From Kumtagia yinganensis (GTDB lineage: Bacteria > Pseudomonadota > Alphaproteobacteria > Rhizobiales > Rhizobiaceae), in the NCBI RefSeq assembly GCF_040081985.1, contig NZ_JBEBMH010000008.1:186001-250000 (forward strand): a stretch of 64,000 nucleotides of DNA. Direction: 5' to 3'. The position numbers and the translations under genes were made by a program. The notes below the pieces were generated by a model. That model had not been told where the DNA came from. It saw only the letters and a program-made list of their open reading frames with translations, and searched no databases. This document shows positions 16,293-25,293 of this stretch, piece after piece. Numbering within the stretch: position 1 is the first letter of the stretch; the number at the start of each line of letters is the position of its first letter.

Positions 16293-17222
16293 TCAGTCTT
16301 CGAAAGGATCTGTGAAATCGTGCCGGCCGACCATGAAGGCGTCGGCCACATGGCGCAGCGGACGAAGGTCGACATCGCTTTCGCGCTTGGCGATCAATTC
16401 GGCGAAGCGTCGGTAGATGTCGGCATATTCGACGTCTCCCTCGTCCACGACCAATTCGCCCCTAATAAACAGTTTTGCGCCGCCGGATTGCAGCAACAAC
16501 TCGCCTTCGTCGGTGACGACGCGGATGTCCCAAGTCTGCGGGCCGGTCTGGCGCCAGTCGAAGGTGGCGCTTACGCGGTCCGCCCCGGCGCTGTCGGCGA
16601 AGACGAGGTCGGCGGCGATCGGCTGGGCGCGGTTCTTTGGAAAAAGCAGCGTCGCCGATGTCAGGAAGATCGGCATCGGCAGGATTTCCGTGACGATCGA
16701 CAGCGCGTTGATACCGGGATCGAACACACCGAACCCACCCGGCTCCCAGATCCATGCCTGGCCCGGATGCCATTTGCGCACGTCTTCCTTCCAGTCGACA
16801 CGCAGCGAACGGACGGTACGGCTGGCGAGCCAGGCCTTCGCCTTGGCGACACCCGCGGCGTGGCGCGAATGCCAGGTGGCGAACAGCGAAACCTTTTCAG
16901 CCTTCGCCGAGGCAATCAGGTCGTCCAGTTCGGAGACGGTGGCGCCGGGCGGCTTTTCCAGCAGGACGTGTTTTCCGGCGGCGAGCGCCTTCACGGCTGC
17001 GGCATGGCGCGGACCGGGCGGCATGCACAGCGCCACGGCGTCGAGGTCTTTCACGCCCCCCAGCAGCGATTCAATGTCCGGAAAACTCGGAATACCGTCG
17101 ACGCTGCCGTGGCGGGAGGCGGTAGCGACCAGTTCGAAATCGCGGTTGCCACGGATCGACGGCACATGCTGGTCGCGCGCGATCTTGCCGACGCCGACGA
17201 TGGCGATGCGGATGGGAGCCAT
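16293..17222 (-). CDS. Gfo/Idh/MocA-family oxidoreductase, probable aldose 1-dehydrogenase
   Basis: A 309-residue NAD(P)-dependent dehydrogenase. The N-terminus has a Rossmann loop (IAIVGVGKIARDQHVPSI), and the conserved lysine-proline motif appears in VLLEKPPGATVSELD. The rest is the family's alpha/beta substrate domain. Size and context resemble bacterial galactose/arabinose 1-dehydrogenases, which oxidise the sugar to a lactone. An AGGAG ribosome site precedes the ATG at 17222. It lies 9 bases after gguC and 35 before the dehydratase, in one leftward operon. No lactonase gene is visible in the window. Confidence 0.82.
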   Translation of the reverse strand: MAPIRIAIVGVGKIARDQHVPSIRGNRDFELVATASRHGSVDGIPSFPDIESLLGGVKDLDAVALCMPPGPRHAAAVKALAAGKHVLLEKPPGATVSELDDLIASAKAEKVSLFATWHSRHAAGVAKAKAWLASRTVRSLRVDWKEDVRKWHPGQAWIWEPGGFGVFDPGINALSIVTEILPMPIFLTSATLLFPKNRAQPIAADLVFADSAGADRVSATFDWRQTGPQTWDIRVVTDEGELLLQSGGAKLFIRGELVVDEGDVEYADIYRRFAELIAKRESDVDLRPLRHVADAFMVGRHDFTDPFED

Positions 17223-17231
17223 GGGAAACTC

Positions 17232-18224
17232 CTAAAGCGCCTTCACCGAAAAGCCGGCTGCCTTGTCGGTGGCGAGCGGATTGCGCAGCGGCAACGAAAA
17301 AGGTTTCGCCTCGATCTCGAACACGTCGCCATCCTGCGGCTTGATGCCGTCCGAGAAGGACAGCGTCGCCGTGCCGAAGAAATGCACATGCACGTCGCCG
17401 GGGCGGCGGAACAGATCGTATTTGAAATGATGGTGCTCGAGATTGGCGATGGTGTGGGACATGTTGTCCTCGCCCGACAGGAAGGGCTTTTCCCAAATCA
17501 CCTTTCCATCACGGCGAATGCGTGAAAAGCCTTCGACATGGCCGGGCAGCGGACCAGTCAGCAGTTCCGGGCCGATCGAGGCGGGGCGCAGCTTGGAATG
17601 CGCCAGCCACAGATAGTTGTGGCGCTCGGTGATGTGGTCGGAAAACTCGTTGCCGAGCGAATAGCCGATGCGGAACGGCGTGCCATCCGGGCCGATGATG
17701 TAGATGGCGGCGATCTCCGGTTCCTCGCCGCCGTCCTGGGCGAAGGCAGGGGACACGAGCGGAGCTTCCGGGGCGATCACACTGGAGCCGTCGCCTTTGA
17801 AAAACCACTCGGGCTGCGCGCCGATCTCGCCGGGTTTCGGCTTGCCGCCCTGGACGCCCTCAAGGAACATGCGCATCGAATCGGTCGGCTTTTCCGCCGA
17901 TGTCGCCGCCTTGTGCATCTTGTCGCGGCCCTCGGCCGAGCCGAGATGGGTGAGACCTGTACCGGCAAGCATCAGGTGCGACGGATCGGGATGGTCGATC
18001 GGCGCAAGCACCCTGCCCTCGGCCAGCGCGGCGGCCAGATCGACGTCGGGCCCTGCTGGTAGCCCCGCCACGGTCGCGTCAAGGCTCTTGCCGTCGGCGA
18101 TGGCGCGCTGCGCCAGATCGTAGGTGGAGGATATTCCGCCCACCAGTTTTGCCGCGCCGCTGTCGTCGACCGCCGCGACGCGCCGTTCGCCGTCATGGAT
18201 GAGTTGAACCAGTCTGAGTGCCAT
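17232..18224 (-). CDS. gguC: GguC/AraD1-type fumarylacetoacetate hydrolase-fold protein
   Basis: A 330-residue protein of the FAH superfamily, matching GguC of the Agrobacterium chvE-gguABC locus and the AraD1 group that acts on 2-keto-3-deoxy sugar acids. Landmarks are LMLAGTGLTHLGSAEGRD, PEWFFKGDGSSVIAPEAPL and EIAAIYIIGPDGTPFRIGYS. A probable role is dehydration or cleavage of the keto-deoxy acid made by the adjacent dehydratase. Unlike the Agrobacterium order, it is placed on the other side of gbpR and transcribed away from chvE. It begins the leftward operon and is preceded by an operator-like palindrome. Confidence 0.85.
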   Translation of the reverse strand: MALRLVQLIHDGERRVAAVDDSGAAKLVGGISSTYDLAQRAIADGKSLDATVAGLPAGPDVDLAAALAEGRVLAPIDHPDPSHLMLAGTGLTHLGSAEGRDKMHKAATSAEKPTDSMRMFLEGVQGGKPKPGEIGAQPEWFFKGDGSSVIAPEAPLVSPAFAQDGGEEPEIAAIYIIGPDGTPFRIGYSLGNEFSDHITERHNYLWLAHSKLRPASIGPELLTGPLPGHVEGFSRIRRDGKVIWEKPFLSGEDNMSHTIANLEHHHFKYDLFRRPGDVHVHFFGTATLSFSDGIKPQDGDVFEIEAKPFSLPLRNPLATDKAAGFSVKAL

Positions 18225-18280
18225 ATCTGCTGACCGGCGGTGGGCCGGCTCCTCCCTGGAAAATATCGGTGCTGAGTTAT

Positions 18281-18301
18281 AAAGTCATATAGTACGACTT
18301 T
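18281..18301. promoter_or_regulatory. Operator-like inverted repeat upstream of gguC
   Basis: AAAGTC, nine AT-rich bases, GACTTT: perfect 6-base arms about 57 bases ahead of the gguC start. Position and size fit a GntR/FadR operator for the regulator encoded at the end of the same operon; this pairing is inferred. Confidence 0.45.
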
Positions 18302-18338
18302 TCAGCGCTGTATAGCGGCAACGATTTGGCGCATGACC

Positions 18339-19340
18339 TCAAATCGTGCCCTGGCCGATCTCGCCGATGATGTAGCGGTAGAGCGATGCGGCGGCCGGAG
18401 AAAGTTCGCGATTGCGCATCTTGATCAGGCTGTACGGCTGGACGTCAATCTCGAACTCCACCGGCAGGGTGTCGATCGCACCGGCAAGGCCGTTCTCGCC
18501 GCCGATGAAGCGCGCTACCTCGACCGAGACAGGCGCAATGGCGTCGGACTGCGCGACCATGACAAGCGTCAGCAGCAGGGACCCGGTGCTGAGCATGCGT
18601 TCCGGCAAGGGCACGTTTCGGGAAAGAAATATCCTTTCCATGGTTCGCCTCAGCAGCGAGCCGGCCGGCTGGAACACCCAGTCGTAGTCCGCCAGCCGTT
18701 CGGCCGGTACCATGCCGCATCCGGCCAGCGGATGGCCACGCCGCACGATCAGGCAAGCGCGCTCCACGCCGATCTCGCGGCTCTCGAACAGCCGCGGGTT
18801 GAGATCGTCGGGGATGCGCGCGATGATGAAATCGTGGCGCGAGGCGAGCAATTCGCGCGCCAGCACGGCGCTGGTCTCGACCTGGATATTGACCTCCAGC
18901 CTCGGGTTCTTCTCGCGCATCTTGCGGATTGCCGGCACGGCAAGCTCGATCGCCGGCGCCGTGACGGCTCCAAGGAAGACGGAACCGCCCTTGCCCAGCC
19001 TGAGATCGGAAATCTCGCGATCGACCTCACGCAGTTCAAGCAGTATCGCGCGTGCCCGCCGCGCCAGCACCTGGCCGTAGGGCGTGAGACCGACGCCGCG
19101 CGACAGGCGTTCGCAAAGCGCCACCTTTAGGATCCCTTCCATCTCCGAGATCATGCGCGAGGCGGCCGGCTGCGACATCCCGAGCATCTGGGCGGCCGCG
19201 CTCACCTGCCCATGGTCGTCAAGCGCAACGATCATGCGCATGTGCGCGAGCTTCAGGCCACTGCGCAGCAGCGTGTCTGCGCTTGAACCGGCGTTTTCGA
19301 ACCTTTCCTCTAAACCTAAATCGGTTCGCATGGCAGACAT
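18339..19340 (-). CDS. gbpR: LysR-family regulator of the chvE locus
   Basis: A 333-residue LysR-type regulator matching GbpR (galactose-binding-protein regulator), which controls chvE expression in response to sugars in Agrobacterium. The helix-turn-helix is near residues 30-85 (VSAAAQMLGMSQPAASRMI), followed by a periplasmic-binding-like effector domain (GAVTAPAIELAVPAI, LACLIVRRGHPLAG-like segment). The N-terminus is about 25 residues longer than in many LysR proteins. It diverges from chvE across a 269-base AT-rich gap, the usual arrangement for autoregulated LysR genes. Confidence 0.88.
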   Translation of the reverse strand: MSAMRTDLGLEERFENAGSSADTLLRSGLKLAHMRMIVALDDHGQVSAAAQMLGMSQPAASRMISEMEGILKVALCERLSRGVGLTPYGQVLARRARAILLELREVDREISDLRLGKGGSVFLGAVTAPAIELAVPAIRKMREKNPRLEVNIQVETSAVLARELLASRHDFIIARIPDDLNPRLFESREIGVERACLIVRRGHPLAGCGMVPAERLADYDWVFQPAGSLLRRTMERIFLSRNVPLPERMLSTGSLLLTLVMVAQSDAIAPVSVEVARFIGGENGLAGAIDTLPVEFEIDVQPYSLIKMRNRELSPAAASLYRYIIGEIGQGTI

Positions 19341-19609
19341 CGCAAAAATCCTTCCTGCCGCAGCGGCAGCAACTACTATACCAAGTTTGTTATATTGCCC
19401 GTCGTAGTTTTAATTTGACAGTTATATCGATTTGAGAACAGGGTCGGATCGTTTCGGGACTTGACCTCGGCGGCGCGAGAGATTGCGGGCGTTGGGGTGC
19501 CCGGACGGCGGGAGGAATAAGCAGAAAAACAACAAAGCCCGTATGGGCCGGCTTAGTGACCGGGCGACCGCGCAAGGCGCCTCGAATATTCCTAAAGGGA
19601 GAAACCACA
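19341..19609. promoter_or_regulatory. gbpR-chvE divergent control region
   Basis: AT-rich spacer between the divergent gbpR and chvE starts. It contains a TTGACA hexamer at 19415-19420 but no good -10 at standard spacing, and several T-N11-A-like stretches expected for LysR binding. No firm operator can be named by eye. The chvE ribosome site AAAGGGAGA ends at 19602. Confidence 0.4.
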
Positions 19610-20692
19610 GTGAACTTTACCAGAAGAACCATTCTTGCCGTCACCGCGGCGGGCTTCGCCGCCTGTTCCGCGCTGTCCATGCCGGCTTTCGCACAGGACA
19701 AGGGCCTCGTCGGCGTGCTTATGCCCACGAAGACGTCGCAGCGCTGGATCAATGACGGCGACGCCGTCAAGTCGCAGCTCGAGGCTCTCGGCTACACCGT
19801 CGACCTGCAGTACGCGCAGGACGACATCCCGAACCAGCTCAGCCAGTTGGAGAACGAAATCACCAAGGGGCCGAAGGCGCTGATCATCGCTTCGATCGAC
19901 GGCACCACGCTGTCGGACGCCTTGCAGAAGGCCGCCGACGCCGGCGTCGTCGTCGTCGCCTATGACCGCCTGATCAAGAAGACCCCGAATGTCGACTACT
20001 ACACCACCTTCGACAATTTCGGCGTCGGCGTCATCCAGGCCAATTCGCTCGTCAAGGGCCTCAAGGAGCGCTTCCCCGACACCAAGCCGTGGAACGTCGA
20101 GCTGTTCGGCGGCTCGCCGGACGACAACAACGCCTTCTTCTTCTATGACGGCGCCATGAGCGTGCTGCAGCCGCTGATCGACGACGGCTCCATTAAGATC
20201 AAATCCGGCCAGACCGGCATGGACAAGGTCGGCACGCTGCGCTGGCTGGCCGCCACTGCCCAGGCCCGCATGGACAACCTGCTCTCCGCCAATTATTCGG
20301 ACGGCAGCCGCGTGGACGGCGTGCTGGCCCCTTACGACGGCCTGTCGCGCGGCATCATCGCTTCGCTGCGCGCCGTCGGCTATGGCACCGCCGACCAGCC
20401 CTGGCCGATCGTGACCGGCCAGGACGCCGAGACCGCTTCGGTCAAGGCGATCATCGCCGGCGAGCAGTATTCGACCGTGTTCAAGGACACCCGCGAACTC
20501 GCCAAGGCGACCGTCGAGCTGACCGACAAGGTTCTCTCGGGCGGCAAGCCGGAAGGCCTCGACGAGAAGACCTACAACAACGACGTCAAGGTCGTCCCTT
20601 CGATCCTGCTGACGCCGCACGAGGTCGACAAGTCGAACTACCAGGCGCTGGTGGTCGACTCCGGCTACATCAAGGCCGACGAACTGAAGTAA
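19610..20692 (+). CDS. chvE: Periplasmic multiple-sugar-binding protein ChvE
   Basis: Substrate-binding protein of a class 2 sugar ABC importer (Peripla_BP_4); in Agrobacterium it also presents sugars to VirA and mediates chemotaxis. The 360-residue product has a Sec signal peptide ending near SMPAFAQ, then GLVGVLMPTKTSQRWINDGD, NQLSQLENEITKGPKALIIA and VELFGGSPDDNNAFFFYDGA, all typical of ChvE. It starts with GTG at 19610, spaced 7 bases from AAAGGGAGA; the frame runs further upstream but without a ribosome site. A terminator-like hairpin separates it from gguA. No virA/virG genes are in the window. Confidence 0.94.
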   Translation: MNFTRRTILAVTAAGFAACSALSMPAFAQDKGLVGVLMPTKTSQRWINDGDAVKSQLEALGYTVDLQYAQDDIPNQLSQLENEITKGPKALIIASIDGTTLSDALQKAADAGVVVVAYDRLIKKTPNVDYYTTFDNFGVGVIQANSLVKGLKERFPDTKPWNVELFGGSPDDNNAFFFYDGAMSVLQPLIDDGSIKIKSGQTGMDKVGTLRWLAATAQARMDNLLSANYSDGSRVDGVLAPYDGLSRGIIASLRAVGYGTADQPWPIVTGQDAETASVKAIIAGEQYSTVFKDTRELAKATVELTDKVLSGGKPEGLDEKTYNNDVKVVPSILLTPHEVDKSNYQALVVDSGYIKADELK

Positions 20693-20710
20693 TCGCAGTC
20701 GCAACGTTTG

Positions 20711-20741
20711 GGGGTTCCGCACCATTTGCGGGACCCCTTTT
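20711..20741 (+). terminator. Hairpin with T-run between chvE and gguA
   Basis: An 11-base stem (GGGGTTCCGCA with TGCGGGACCCC, one G-U pair) and 5-base loop is followed by TTTT. It sits 19 bases after the chvE stop and ahead of gguA, so it could cause partial termination, giving more binding protein than transporter. Confidence 0.75.
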
Positions 20742-20889
20742 CGTTGACCCGCGGCCCCGGTATTGTCTGCGACGACCGTGCGCCTGTCCGGAGGCGCGAA
20801 GGGGCGATCTCGAAACTTGATCGAGCATCGGAATGATCCGGAAGCCGGATCCCGTTTCCGGTTCGATGCTTGGAGGAGTGGTATTCCTG

Positions 20890-22422
20890 ATGGCCTCGAC
20901 GATTTTGGAGATGCGCGACATCACCAAGACGTTCCCCGGCGTGAAGGCGCTGTCGAACGTCAACCTCGTCGTCGAGGAAGGTGAAATCCACGCCGTGGTC
21001 GGCGAGAACGGCGCCGGCAAATCGACCCTGATGAAGGTGCTCTCGGGCGTCTATCCCACAGGCACCTATGACGGCACGATCATTTATCGCGGGCAGGATT
21101 GCCATTTCAAGGGCATCCACGACAGCGAACATCTGGGCATCGTCATCATCCACCAGGAGCTCGCGCTGGTGCCGATGCTGTCGATCACCGAAAACATCTT
21201 CCTGGGCAACGAACATGCCACTTACGGCGTCATCGACTGGAACGCCAACGAGACGCGCACGCGCGCGCTGCTGAAGAAGGTCGGGCTGAGCGAGGACCCG
21301 AACACACTCATTACCAATATCGGCACCGGCAAGCAGCAACTCGTCGAAATAGCCAAGGCGCTGAGCAAGGAAGTCAAGCTGCTCATCCTCGACGAACCGA
21401 CCGCCAGCCTGTCGGAGAAGGACAGCCAGGCGCTGCTCGACCTGCTGCTCGAATTCAAGCGGCAGGGCATCACCTCGATCCTGATCTCGCACAAGCTCAA
21501 CGAGATAAACCGCGTCGCCGACAAGGTGACCGTGATCCGCGACGGCCAGACCATCGAGACGCTTGCCAGGAAGGACATCAGCGAGGACCGCATCATAACC
21601 TCGATGGTCGGCCGTTCGCTCGATGATCGCTATCCGCCTCGCGAGCCCAATATCGGCGAGACGGTCTTCGAGGTGAAGAACTGGTCGGTCTACCACCCGA
21701 TCCATGTCGAGCGGCAGGTGATCAAGGGCATCGATATCAACGTTCGCAAAGGCGAGGTGGTCGGCATTGCGGGACTGATGGGCGCCGGGCGCACCGAGTT
21801 CGCCATGAGCCTGTTCGGCCGCTCCTACGGAAACCGCATCACCGGCCAGGTGCTGCTCAAGGGCAAGACGATCGACGTCTCTACGGTCAGCCGGGCCGTC
21901 GAACACGGCATCGCCTATGTCACCGAGGACCGCAAAACCTACGGGCTTAACCTGATCGACCACATCAAGCACAACGTCACGCTGGCCAATCTCGGCGGCG
22001 TGTCGAGCAATGCGGTGATCGACGATCTGCGCGAACTCGCCGTCGCCAACGAATACCGCAAGAAGACCAACATCCGCGCCTCCAGCGTCTACCAGATGAC
22101 CGGCAACCTTTCGGGCGGCAACCAGCAGAAGGTAGTGCTTTCGAAGTGGCTGTTCGCCAATCCCGAACTGCTGATCCTCGACGAACCGACGCGCGGCATC
22201 GACGTCGGCGCCAAATACGAGATCTACACGATCATCGCGCGGCTTGCCTCGGAAGGTAAGGCAATCCTCGTCATCTCGTCCGAGATGCCCGAACTGCTTG
22301 GCATCACGGACCGCATCTACGTCATGAATGAAGGCCGCATCGTCGGCGAGATGCCCGCAAGCGAAGCGAGCCAGGAAAAGATCATGCGCGCAATCGTTCG
22401 GGGAGAAGGAAAACCATCGTGA
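20890..22422 (+). CDS. gguA: Sugar ABC transporter ATP-binding protein GguA
   Basis: A 510-residue duplicated ATPase (two ABC domains in one chain) that powers ChvE-dependent sugar uptake. Domain one has the Walker A motif VGENGAGKSTLMK and Walker B LLILDEPTASLSEKD. Domain two has a degenerate Walker A (GLMGAGRTEF), as usual in this class, with the signature LSGGNQQKVVLSKWL and ILDEPTRGIDVGAKYEI. The ATG at 20890 lies about 12 bases after GGAGGAG; earlier codons are too close to that site or lack one. The stop overlaps the GTG start of gguB. Confidence 0.94.
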   Translation: MASTILEMRDITKTFPGVKALSNVNLVVEEGEIHAVVGENGAGKSTLMKVLSGVYPTGTYDGTIIYRGQDCHFKGIHDSEHLGIVIIHQELALVPMLSITENIFLGNEHATYGVIDWNANETRTRALLKKVGLSEDPNTLITNIGTGKQQLVEIAKALSKEVKLLILDEPTASLSEKDSQALLDLLLEFKRQGITSILISHKLNEINRVADKVTVIRDGQTIETLARKDISEDRIITSMVGRSLDDRYPPREPNIGETVFEVKNWSVYHPIHVERQVIKGIDINVRKGEVVGIAGLMGAGRTEFAMSLFGRSYGNRITGQVLLKGKTIDVSTVSRAVEHGIAYVTEDRKTYGLNLIDHIKHNVTLANLGGVSSNAVIDDLRELAVANEYRKKTNIRASSVYQMTGNLSGGNQQKVVLSKWLFANPELLILDEPTRGIDVGAKYEIYTIIARLASEGKAILVISSEMPELLGITDRIYVMNEGRIVGEMPASEASQEKIMRAIVRGEGKPS

Positions 22423-23708
22423 CGACAGACACCTCGCCCGCGCCCCAGAGTGGCGTCGCCTCGGACGTGCAACAGCAGCGCGTCGCCGTTTCGGCCCTCG
22501 TCACCAACCTTCGCGACTACGGCCTCGTGCTGGCGCTGATCGCCATCATGATCTTCTTCCAGTTCACCACGTCCGGAACGCTGTTCAAGCCGGTGAACCT
22601 CAGCAATCTGGTGCAGCAGAACAGCTTCATCATCGTGATGGCGCTCGGCATGCTGCTGGTCATCGTCTCGGGCCACATCGACCTCAGCGTCGGTTCGGTC
22701 GCCGGCTTCATCGGCGCGCTCGCGGCCATGATGATGGTGATCTGGCCTCTCGGATTCCTCAGCAACCCGCTCGTCGTGTCGATCGTCTGCCTGATCGTCG
22801 GCGCGGCCATCGGCGCGGCGCAAGGCTACTGGATCGCCTATCACCGCATTCCGAGTTTCATCGTGACCCTTGCGGGCATGCTGATCTTCCGTGGCATCTG
22901 CCAGGCGCTTCTGGGCGGCGGATCGTCGGTCGGGCCGCTTCCCGACGGCTTCAAGGCGCTGAGTTCCGGCTTCATTCCCGACCTGATCGGTACGCTGACG
23001 CTGGTTCCTCCGACCGTCAACGCCGCCGGCAAGACGATCGTCGGCAGCGGTCTTTCGCTCCACATGACCACCATCGTAATCGGCATCGTCGGGGTGCTGG
23101 CTTATATATATTTCGGCCTCAAGGCGCGCCGGACGCGGGAGCGCCACGGCTATCAGGCCGAACCCTTCACGCTGTTCACCGTCAAGACGCTGGTGATCAG
23201 CGCCCTGATATTGTTCCTCGTCTACCAGTTCGCGACCTATCGCGGCCTGCCGATCGTGCTGGTGGTGATGGGCCTGTTGATCGCGCTGTTCATGTTCGTC
23301 ACCAAACGCATGACCATCGGCCGCCGCATCTATGCGATGGGCGGCAACGCCAAGGCGGCGCAACTGTCCGGCATCAACACCGAGCGGCTGACGCTTTTCG
23401 TGTTCATCAACATGGGCGTGCTCTCAGCCCTTGGCGGCCTGATCATCGCCGCGCGGCTCGGCCAGGCCGTGCCGGCCGCCGGCCTCGGCAGCGAGCTCGA
23501 CGTCATCGCCGCCGTGTTCATCGGCGGCGCCTCGGCGATGGGCGGCGTCGGCCAGGTGATGGGCGCCGTGGTCGGCGGTTTCATCATGGGCGTCATGAAC
23601 AACGGCATGTCGATCATGGGCGTCAATGTCGACTGGCAGCAGGTGGTGAAGGGCCTGGTCCTGCTCGGCGCGGTCGTCTTCGACGTCTACAACAAGAAGA
23701 AGGGCTGA
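22419..23708 (+). CDS. gguB: Sugar ABC transporter permease GguB
   Basis: Membrane component of the ChvE importer, 429 residues with about ten hydrophobic helices (BPD_transp_2 family). Conserved segments include VMALGMLLVIVSGHIDLSVG and AVFIGGASAMGGVGQVMGAV. The GTG start overlaps the gguA stop as GTGA. The periplasmic loop around residues 160-210 is longer than in the ribose permease RbsC, as in xylose/multiple-sugar permeases. It ends the rightward operon; the next gene is convergent. Confidence 0.94.
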   Translation: MTTDTSPAPQSGVASDVQQQRVAVSALVTNLRDYGLVLALIAIMIFFQFTTSGTLFKPVNLSNLVQQNSFIIVMALGMLLVIVSGHIDLSVGSVAGFIGALAAMMMVIWPLGFLSNPLVVSIVCLIVGAAIGAAQGYWIAYHRIPSFIVTLAGMLIFRGICQALLGGGSSVGPLPDGFKALSSGFIPDLIGTLTLVPPTVNAAGKTIVGSGLSLHMTTIVIGIVGVLAYIYFGLKARRTRERHGYQAEPFTLFTVKTLVISALILFLVYQFATYRGLPIVLVVMGLLIALFMFVTKRMTIGRRIYAMGGNAKAAQLSGINTERLTLFVFINMGVLSALGGLIIAARLGQAVPAAGLGSELDVIAAVFIGGASAMGGVGQVMGAVVGGFIMGVMNNGMSIMGVNVDWQQVVKGLVLLGAVVFDVYNKKKG

Positions 23709-23733
23709 CGCGCGGAAGCCGGGCGTCGGCAGC

Positions 23734-24534
23734 TCATTCGGCGCTGGGTGCTGTCCCTAATGCTTGGTCGAGCAGGGCCGCCAGCCGGTATCCGCCCTGC
23801 TTCAGCCTCTGACGCACGATCGGCCAGTTGTCGCCGAGATAGGCTTTTGGGAGCCAAGGCAGCACATCGCGGCGGCCGGTCTGCAAACGCGCGTCCGTGA
23901 AAATCGTGTCGCGCGCGATGTCCCTGCCCTCCAGAGCCCAGTCGGCCGGCGTCGAACCGGTGTCCGGGACTGTGGCATCGGCCTCGACAACAGCGACCAG
24001 CGTTTGCCAATCCTTTCCCAGGCTGTCGATGATCGCGTCGTCCCAGACGTCGTGAAGCCTTGTCACCGAACCGTCGAGCGCCACCGCCCTTGCCCCGGTA
24101 TCGGCGCTGGCGTGGAGCGGCTGGTGAAGGTCGCCGACGAGATGGATGAGATATTTGAGCGCGGTCACCCGTGCCGTCGTAGGGTTGGAGCGATCGGCCA
24201 GCACCGCAGAGTACCTGTCGATCGCCGCGACGACGCAACGGCCGGTCTTGCAGACTTTTGCCGGGTCATAGCCTGAATGGTCGAGCGGCAGGCGCACGAC
24301 ATGCGACGGCTGGTCGGGAATGCGCAATGCTTTGATCAGGTCTGCCCATAGCGACACATCAGCCATGCTTTTCGCGCCTTCCGTAGCGAGCAGCGCGTCG
24401 ACCTCGGCGCGCGCCGCCGGCGACAGATGGCGCTCGGCGATCTCGGCAACGATGGCGTGGCCGGCACGCCCCCATGCCTGCGCCTGAAGCGGCACGGCGC
24501 AAATCAGCGTCAGAGCAAGCAGAATTGCCTTCAT
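23734..24534 (-). CDS. Secreted S1/P1-family nuclease
   Basis: A 266-residue zinc-dependent nuclease for single-stranded DNA/RNA or 3'-nucleotides. A signal peptide ends at QAQA and the mature chain would start with tryptophan (W21), which in this family contributes a backbone ligand to the trinuclear zinc site. Other ligands are visible in WGRAGHAIVAEIAE, LPLDHSGYDP, YLIHLVGDLHQPLHAS and LHDVWDDAIID. The frame is open upstream to 24585 but the signal peptide begins at 24534. It is convergent with gguB and appears to be a single gene, probably for scavenging phosphate or nucleosides. Confidence 0.92.
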   Translation of the reverse strand: MKAILLALTLICAVPLQAQAWGRAGHAIVAEIAERHLSPAARAEVDALLATEGAKSMADVSLWADLIKALRIPDQPSHVVRLPLDHSGYDPAKVCKTGRCVVAAIDRYSAVLADRSNPTTARVTALKYLIHLVGDLHQPLHASADTGARAVALDGSVTRLHDVWDDAIIDSLGKDWQTLVAVVEADATVPDTGSTPADWALEGRDIARDTIFTDARLQTGRRDVLPWLPKAYLGDNWPIVRQRLKQGGYRLAALLDQALGTAPSAE

Positions 24535-24601
24535 GCCGCGAAGATAACGCCGATCATGGCGGATATCAGCCGGCTCGTCAGGCAAGCGGAGGGGCCGGCA
24601 A

Positions 24602-25225
24602 TCAGGAAAGGGTTTCGATGATCTCTGCGGCAGTCAGCAGATCGGAATATTTCTGGCCCATGTCGAAAAGGTTCGCATGATGCGGCCCCAGCGCCCGGTC
24701 GCCGACACAGTCCGTAGCAACGACGGTGCGGAAATTCAGGCTCATGGCGTCGATGACACTCGCCCGCACGCAGCCGCTCGTTGTGCAGCCGGTGACGACA
24801 AGCGTGTCCACGCCACGACGGAACAGATTTGCCTGAAGCGACGTGCCGAAGAAGGCGGACGCCTGCGTCTTACGCACCACGACCTCGCCCGGTAGCGGCG
24901 CCAGCGCATCGACGACCTGGCTGGCATGGGCGCTTTCGTGGAGCGTTTGCAGCCGCGGCAGTTTCTCGGACCACAGGCTCGCATCGGAGCCGTCCTGCGC
25001 ATAGACGATGCGGGTGAAGACGACGGGGAGGCCGCGGCTCCGGAAAAAATCGAGCAGCGGACGGGTTGCAATCACAGCCTCGGCGATATTGCCGCCGCCG
25101 AGGATGTCGGGATCGTGAAAGCCGTTGACGAAATCGATGACCATCAGCGCCGGCGATTTTCCAAAACCGGTCCTGCCGCCGAACTGCTGGCGGGCATAGA
25201 CGTCCTTGTCATCCGAATTCGCCAT
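24602..25225 (-). CDS. Isochorismatase-family cysteine hydrolase (N-carbamoylsarcosine amidase-like)
   Basis: A 207-residue amidohydrolase. The family's catalytic triad is visible as D31 (MVIDFVNGFHDPD), K119 (VVRKTQASAFFGT) and C152 (VTGCTTSGCVRASVIDAMS). The region resembles N-carbamoylsarcosine amidase and nicotinamidase relatives. A strong AAGGAGGG ribosome site precedes the ATG at 25225; an upstream codon at 25255 is rejected for that reason. Context with hyuA/hyuB and hydantoinase genes favours an N-carbamoyl amide as substrate, which is inference. Confidence 0.87.
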   Translation of the reverse strand: MANSDDKDVYARQQFGGRTGFGKSPALMVIDFVNGFHDPDILGGGNIAEAVIATRPLLDFFRSRGLPVVFTRIVYAQDGSDASLWSEKLPRLQTLHESAHASQVVDALAPLPGEVVVRKTQASAFFGTSLQANLFRRGVDTLVVTGCTTSGCVRASVIDAMSLNFRTVVATDCVGDRALGPHHANLFDMGQKYSDLLTAAEIIETLS

Positions 25226-25293
25226 CCCTTCCCTCCTTGCACCGCTAGCGGACAACCGCCCCGGAAAACGTCACGCCGCCCAGCCAACGACGC

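Noticed and set aside
19415..19443. TTGACA at 19415 as the chvE promoter
   Set aside because: No acceptable -10 element follows at 16-18 bases, so it was not annotated as a promoter.
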